NCBI RefSeq assembly: GCF_000521785.1 | Contig: NZ_JALZ01000011.1 | Coordinates: forward strand, 52,965 to 116,964 | Origin: Roseivivax halodurans JCM 10272 | Lineage (GTDB): Bacteria; Pseudomonadota; Alphaproteobacteria; Rhodobacterales; Rhodobacteraceae | Length of the DNA: 64,000 bases | Direction: 5' to 3' | Part shown: one piece after another, positions 62,247-64,000 of the stretch | How positions within the stretch are numbered: the stretch's first letter is position 1 | Layout: each line of letters opens with the position of its first letter | Notes under the pieces: model-generated | The model's input: only the letters and a program-made list of their open reading frames with translations | Database searches by the model: none | What the model was told of the DNA's origin: nothing | Translations under genes and position numbers: made by a program

Positions 62247-63506
62247 ATGGCTCAGACACACACCCCGCTCAACATGGATTTCGTGACCTCGCAGTTTCCG
62301 GCGCTCGGGAAGAAGTGGGTCTTCTTCGACAATGCCGGCGGCTCGCAGACCCTGCAGGGGGCCATCGACCGGATCGTAGAGTTCCTGACGACGCGCGACG
62401 TCCAGATCGGCGGCAGCTACGAGGTCTCGCAGGCCGCCGCCGAGGCGCTCCTGCGCGGGCGCAAGGCCGGGCAGACTCTGGTGAACGCGAGGCGGCTGGA
62501 AGAGATCGTCTTCGGCCCGAACACCACGGTGCTGATGCAGACGTTCGCCACGACGATGCGCGGGCAGCTTTCCCCAGGGGACGAGATCGTCGTCACCCAT
62601 GCTGATCATGAGTCGAACATCGGCCCGTGGCGGCGGCTCGAGGAATTCGGCATCGTCATTAAGGTCTGGCCGTTCGACCAAGAGAGCATGTCGCTGAGGC
62701 TCGAGGATCTCGAACCGCTGATGACCGAGCGCACGAAGCTGGTCTGCGTGCACCACGTCTCGAACATCCTCGGGCAGATCAATCCGATCAAGGACTACGC
62801 TCGGTTCGTCCACGAGCACGGCGCGCGGATCTGCGTCGACGGTGTCGCCTACGCCCCGCATCGCGCCATCGACGTGCAGGACTGGGACGTCGATTACTAC
62901 ATCTTCAGCCTCTACAAGTGCTACGGGCCGCACGTCGCGATCATGTACGGCAAATATGAGCACCTCGCAGAGCTCGACGGCCTCTACCATTACTTTTACG
63001 GCAAGGACAAAGTCCCCGGGAAGCTGGAGCCGGGCAACGCCAATTACGAGCTCGCGTTCAGCACCGAGGGGGTGGTCGCCTATCTCGCCGAGCTTGGACA
63101 GCAGGCGGGCGCGACGGGATCCGAGCGCGAGAAGCTGGTCGCGGGGTTCGGTGCCATCGCCGAACAGGAACGCGCGCTGACGGACCGAACGCTCGCCTGG
63201 CTCAACGCGCGCAACGACGCCTACGTGATCGGCCGCCCGGACAATCCGGGCAACACGCGCGTGCCGACGATCGCCTTCCGCTTCGAAGGCCGGAACTCGG
63301 GCGAGATCGCGCGGGCGATGGACGATCACGGCATCGCGATCCGGTTCGGAGACTTCCACTCGCGCCGGCTGATCGAAGAGCTTGGCGAGAGCCACGACGA
63401 CGGCGTCGTCCGCGTGTCCATGGTGCATTACAACACGGTCGAGCAGGTCGACCGTTTGACCCAGGCTCTTTCCGAGATTGCCTCCAGCAAGGAGCTCGCC
63501 TCCTAG
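62247..63506 (+). CDS. Class V aminotransferase-fold PLP enzyme, cysteine-desulfurase-like without the active cysteine
   Basis: A 419-residue fold-type I PLP protein near the SufS/NifS-like VC1184 subfamily. K224 in FSLYKCYGPH is the Schiff-base lysine. The usual THADHESNI and ICVDGVAYAPH cofactor contacts are present. In true SufS enzymes the loop RxGHHCAQP holds the catalytic cysteine; here it is R366-FGDFHSRR with no cysteine. It therefore is probably not a cysteine desulfurase, but perhaps a lyase, epimerase or other PLP reaction. It follows an amino-acid ABC transporter in the same direction, so its substrate may be what the transporter imports. Confidence 0.85.
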   Translation: MAQTHTPLNMDFVTSQFPALGKKWVFFDNAGGSQTLQGAIDRIVEFLTTRDVQIGGSYEVSQAAAEALLRGRKAGQTLVNARRLEEIVFGPNTTVLMQTFATTMRGQLSPGDEIVVTHADHESNIGPWRRLEEFGIVIKVWPFDQESMSLRLEDLEPLMTERTKLVCVHHVSNILGQINPIKDYARFVHEHGARICVDGVAYAPHRAIDVQDWDVDYYIFSLYKCYGPHVAIMYGKYEHLAELDGLYHYFYGKDKVPGKLEPGNANYELAFSTEGVVAYLAELGQQAGATGSEREKLVAGFGAIAEQERALTDRTLAWLNARNDAYVIGRPDNPGNTRVPTIAFRFEGRNSGEIARAMDDHGIAIRFGDFHSRRLIEELGESHDDGVVRVSMVHYNTVEQVDRLTQALSEIASSKELAS

Positions 63507-63596
63507 CACGCTACGGCGCACACACGAATCTGTTTCGCGACATCGGCACGGATAAATTTATCTCTCCCGGTCAGATCCAACACCGGAGGTTTCTTC

Positions 63597-64000
63597 ATGC
63601 GCGGACCTTTATTTATCCTCGGTCTCGTCTCTTTGCCCGCATTTGCGACTGCGGAACCCGAGCGCTACGAGCTCGATCCGGAGCACACGACCGTCGCCTT
63701 CACAGTGCAGCACGTCGGCTACGCGGCGACACTTGGGCTCTTCGCAGAGGTCGAAGGCGGTTTCGTCTACGACATGGAGACGCAGGAGCTGAGCGACGTC
63801 GAGGTAACGGTTGCGACAAGCAGCCTCGAGACCATGAACGATGCCCGCGATCAGCACGTGAGATCCGATGACTTCCTCGATGTGGAGGCTCACCCCCAGA
63901 TGATCTTCGTCGCGGATAGTGGCGAGCCCTCGGGCGAGAGTACCGGCACCGTCGAGGGCGAGCTGACGCTTCTGGGCGAAACCCGCCCGCTCGTACTCGA
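63597..64000 (+). CDS. YceI-family periplasmic protein, cut by window edge
   Basis: First 134 codons of a YceI-family lipid-binding protein. A signal peptide of about 20 residues (ending FATA before EPER) is followed by the family opening YELDPEHTTVAFTVQHVGY and the phrase LETMNDARDQHVRSDDFLDVEAHPQMIF. These proteins form a lipocalin-like barrel that binds isoprenoid chains. GGAGG lies 8 bases upstream of the ATG at 63597. The end lies beyond the window. Confidence 0.92.
   Translation, partial: MRGPLFILGLVSLPAFATAEPERYELDPEHTTVAFTVQHVGYAATLGLFAEVEGGFVYDMETQELSDVEVTVATSSLETMNDARDQHVRSDDFLDVEAHPQMIFVADSGEPSGESTGTVEGELTLLGETRPLVL

Overview
The window looks like a chromosomal segment of a high-GC alphaproteobacterium of the Rhodobacterales type. 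The basis is the pho/pst layout, a TTAA-N7-TTAAC CtrA-type box, an Atta-style lipocalin/ABC set, strong G/C third-position bias, and very frequent ATGA/GTGA start-stop overlaps. A glucosylglycerol-phosphate synthase cluster suggests a marine or salt-exposed life, which is inference. No rRNA, CRISPR array, phage or intact insertion sequence was found.

Bases 1-12,000 are mostly on the minus strand. They hold a patatin phospholipase cut by the window edge, then phoB-phoU-pstB-pstA-pstC-pstS read leftward from a three-repeat Pho box. pstC carries a one-base frameshift. Next come phoR, a trans-sulfuration PLP enzyme, a gamma-carbonic anhydrase, gmk and a yicC-type RNase. From 12,000 to 25,700 there is a PAS protein under a CtrA-like site and galU with a clean terminator. 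A gpsA-phosphatase-ggpS operon follows, probably making the osmolyte glucosylglycerol. Then come an SH3 lipoprotein, an lpxD-ACP-KAS set for the outer membrane, two peptidoglycan genes, five identical tandem tRNA-Asp genes with a promoter, a methyltransferase and a pirin.

Bases 25,900-34,450 carry an ATPase/FtsX permease/lipocalin-hydratase operon, an orphan tri-heme cytochrome c, a TPP enzyme and a lipoprotein L,D-transpeptidase. Bases 34,800-42,720 hold a full kdpFABCDE potassium operon led by a second tiny membrane peptide. Bases 42,750-47,270 hold a TetR gene diverging from a three-subunit molybdenum hydroxylase (PaoABC type), with a palindromic operator between them.

The last third is more patchy. 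It has a decayed IS3-type transposase end, a CDF metal exporter, a secreted repeat protein diverging from a two-component pair, remains of an RND efflux operon, and a four-gene molybdenum hydroxylase/cytochrome c/Crp operon with every junction overlapping. After a gene-free AT-richer gap there is a decayed IS5-type transposase. A GntR regulator then diverges from an amino-acid ABC transporter, which is followed by a class V aminotransferase without the desulfurase cysteine. A YceI protein is cut by the right edge.
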